Positions 63,326 through 64,000 of a stretch of 64,000 nt of DNA are shown here, one piece after another. The notes below the pieces were generated by a model, which saw only the letters and a list, made by a program, of their open reading frames with translations, did not search any database and had not been told where the DNA came from. Every line of letters starts with the position of its first letter. Position 1 is the stretch's first letter. This stretch comes from Cyanodermella asteris (lineage: Eukaryota > Ascomycota > Lecanoromycetes > Ostropales > Stictidaceae). The DNA lies in assembly GCA_900618795.1 (NCBI GenBank), contig UYJD01000013.1:335418-399417 (forward strand), given 5' to 3'. The translations under genes and the position numbers were made by a program.

Positions 63326-64000
63326 ATGCCCGCGGTTGCGCCCCCATTCACAAGCTCCCAAACCAGCATCCGACCCTCCTCCTCGCCATCCTCCCAGAAA
63401 TCGCAATGGCTATTCACCGAAGAAGAGCTCCTCCTCACGCCCTCGGTCCTCGCCGGCTTAAAGCCCGCCGACGAGAGAGCCAACCGAGCCAAGGGCGTCA
63501 ACTTCATCCTCCAAGTCGGCATCCTCCTAAAACTCCCCCAAATAACGCTTTCCACCGCCTCCGTCTTCCTCCACCGCTTCTTCATGCGATTCAGTATGAA
63601 AAAAGACCCGACGGGTAAAAAACCGGACTACCATTACTACTCCGTCGCCGCCGCAGCGCTTTGGCTCGCCGCAAAAGTGGAGGAGAACTGCCGGAAGATG
63701 AAAGAGCTGGTCATCGCATGCGTGCGGGTCGCACAGAAACAGCCGGACAAGTACGTGGACGAACAAGACAAGGAGTTCTGGCGATGGCGGGACGTGATCA
63801 TCGCGTTGGAAGACAAGCTCCTGGAGGGGTTATCCTTCGATCTGAGTCTGGAGCCGCCTTACTTTCATCTCTACGAGTTTATGAAAGGCTTGGGCCTGGC
63901 AGAGAACAAGAGCTTTCGCAATGCGGCCTGGGCGTTTATTAATGATAGCGTCATGACACCCATTTGCCTGCTGTTCCCGTCAAGAACGATTGCGGCGGCA
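63326..64000 (+). CDS. Transcription-type cyclin (cyclin K/L/Ctk2-like), cut by window end
   Basis: From the ATG at 63326 the frame is open to the window end (225 codons, 3' part missing). After a short disordered start comes the first cyclin box: RAKGVNFILQVGILLKLPQI, TASVFLHRFFMRFSM, then YSVAAAALWLAAKVEENCRK, and the second box begins around DKLLEGLSFDLSLEPPYFHL. These match C-type cyclins that activate CDK9/CDK12-type kinases on RNA polymerase II (Ctk2, Pch1, cyclin K/L); AAKVEE and the FDL-PY-L pattern are typical. Which of these it is needs the C-terminus. An antisense frame over the same DNA is a shadow. Confidence 0.88.
   Translation, partial: MPAVAPPFTSSQTSIRPSSSPSSQKSQWLFTEEELLLTPSVLAGLKPADERANRAKGVNFILQVGILLKLPQITLSTASVFLHRFFMRFSMKKDPTGKKPDYHYYSVAAAALWLAAKVEENCRKMKELVIACVRVAQKQPDKYVDEQDKEFWRWRDVIIALEDKLLEGLSFDLSLEPPYFHLYEFMKGLGLAENKSFRNAAWAFINDSVMTPICLLFPSRTIAAA

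Noticed and set aside
1-64000. CRISPR arrays, retroviral-type elements or intact transposons
   Set aside because: No regularly spaced repeats, terminal repeats or transposase/reverse-transcriptase motifs were seen outside the gap.

Overview
The window is nuclear DNA from a filamentous ascomycete (Pezizomycotina). The signs are short GT-AG introns (about 45-170 nt) with CTRAY branch points, a Zn2Cys6 regulator, a fungal rhodopsin-like membrane protein, a GH54 arabinofuranosidase, an embedded single 5S rRNA gene, DAL5-type transporters, and F-box and small secreted cysteine-rich genes. A plant-associated Dothideomycete would fit, but that is inference.

Layout. 0.3-2.7 kb: a convergent quinate/shikimate-type pair, a shikimate-dehydrogenase-like protein ending in the peroxisomal signal SKL and a 3-dehydroshikimate dehydratase. 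4-7.2 kb: a PGAP4-like glycosyltransferase and a secreted GH54 arabinofuranosidase. 8.8 kb: a 5S rRNA gene. 10-16.7 kb: a Zn2Cys6 factor, a cytochrome P450 and a rhodopsin-like membrane protein. 17-29 kb: a gene-poor, accessory-looking stretch. It holds a degraded gene, a knottin-like secreted protein, a kelch membrane protein, an AT-rich edge with an 829-N gap, an F-box fragment, an otherwise hidden four-exon secreted protein, local tandem repeats, a Kex2-type secreted cysteine-rich protein and a fascin-like protein.

29.7-36.7 kb: a HAD phosphatase overlapping phosphatidylserine synthase, a hypothetical gene, an MFS transporter and a secreted 16-cysteine protein. 36.9-40 kb: two unrecognised genes, each with one reading-frame interruption, next to a 25-N gap in a C run. 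41-49 kb: an ALDH3 dehydrogenase, exosome subunit Rrp4, a CaM kinase and a secreted tyrosinase. 51-58.8 kb: a Ras-like GTPase without a CAAX box and two F-box proteins. 58.9-62.7 kb: a frame-broken serine hydrolase divergent from a second P450. 63.3 kb to the end: a transcription-type cyclin cut off by the window edge.

Most genes are independent housekeeping or regulatory genes. Possible functional groups are the shikimate/quinate pair, the factor/P450/rhodopsin neighbourhood, the hydrolase/P450 divergent pair, and above all the 18.9-27.1 kb island of three small secreted cysteine-rich proteins around a repeat block, which looks like an effector-type compartment. Several host genes carry an in-frame TAG or a one-base frame break. 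The sequence alone cannot say whether these are decay or assembly errors.
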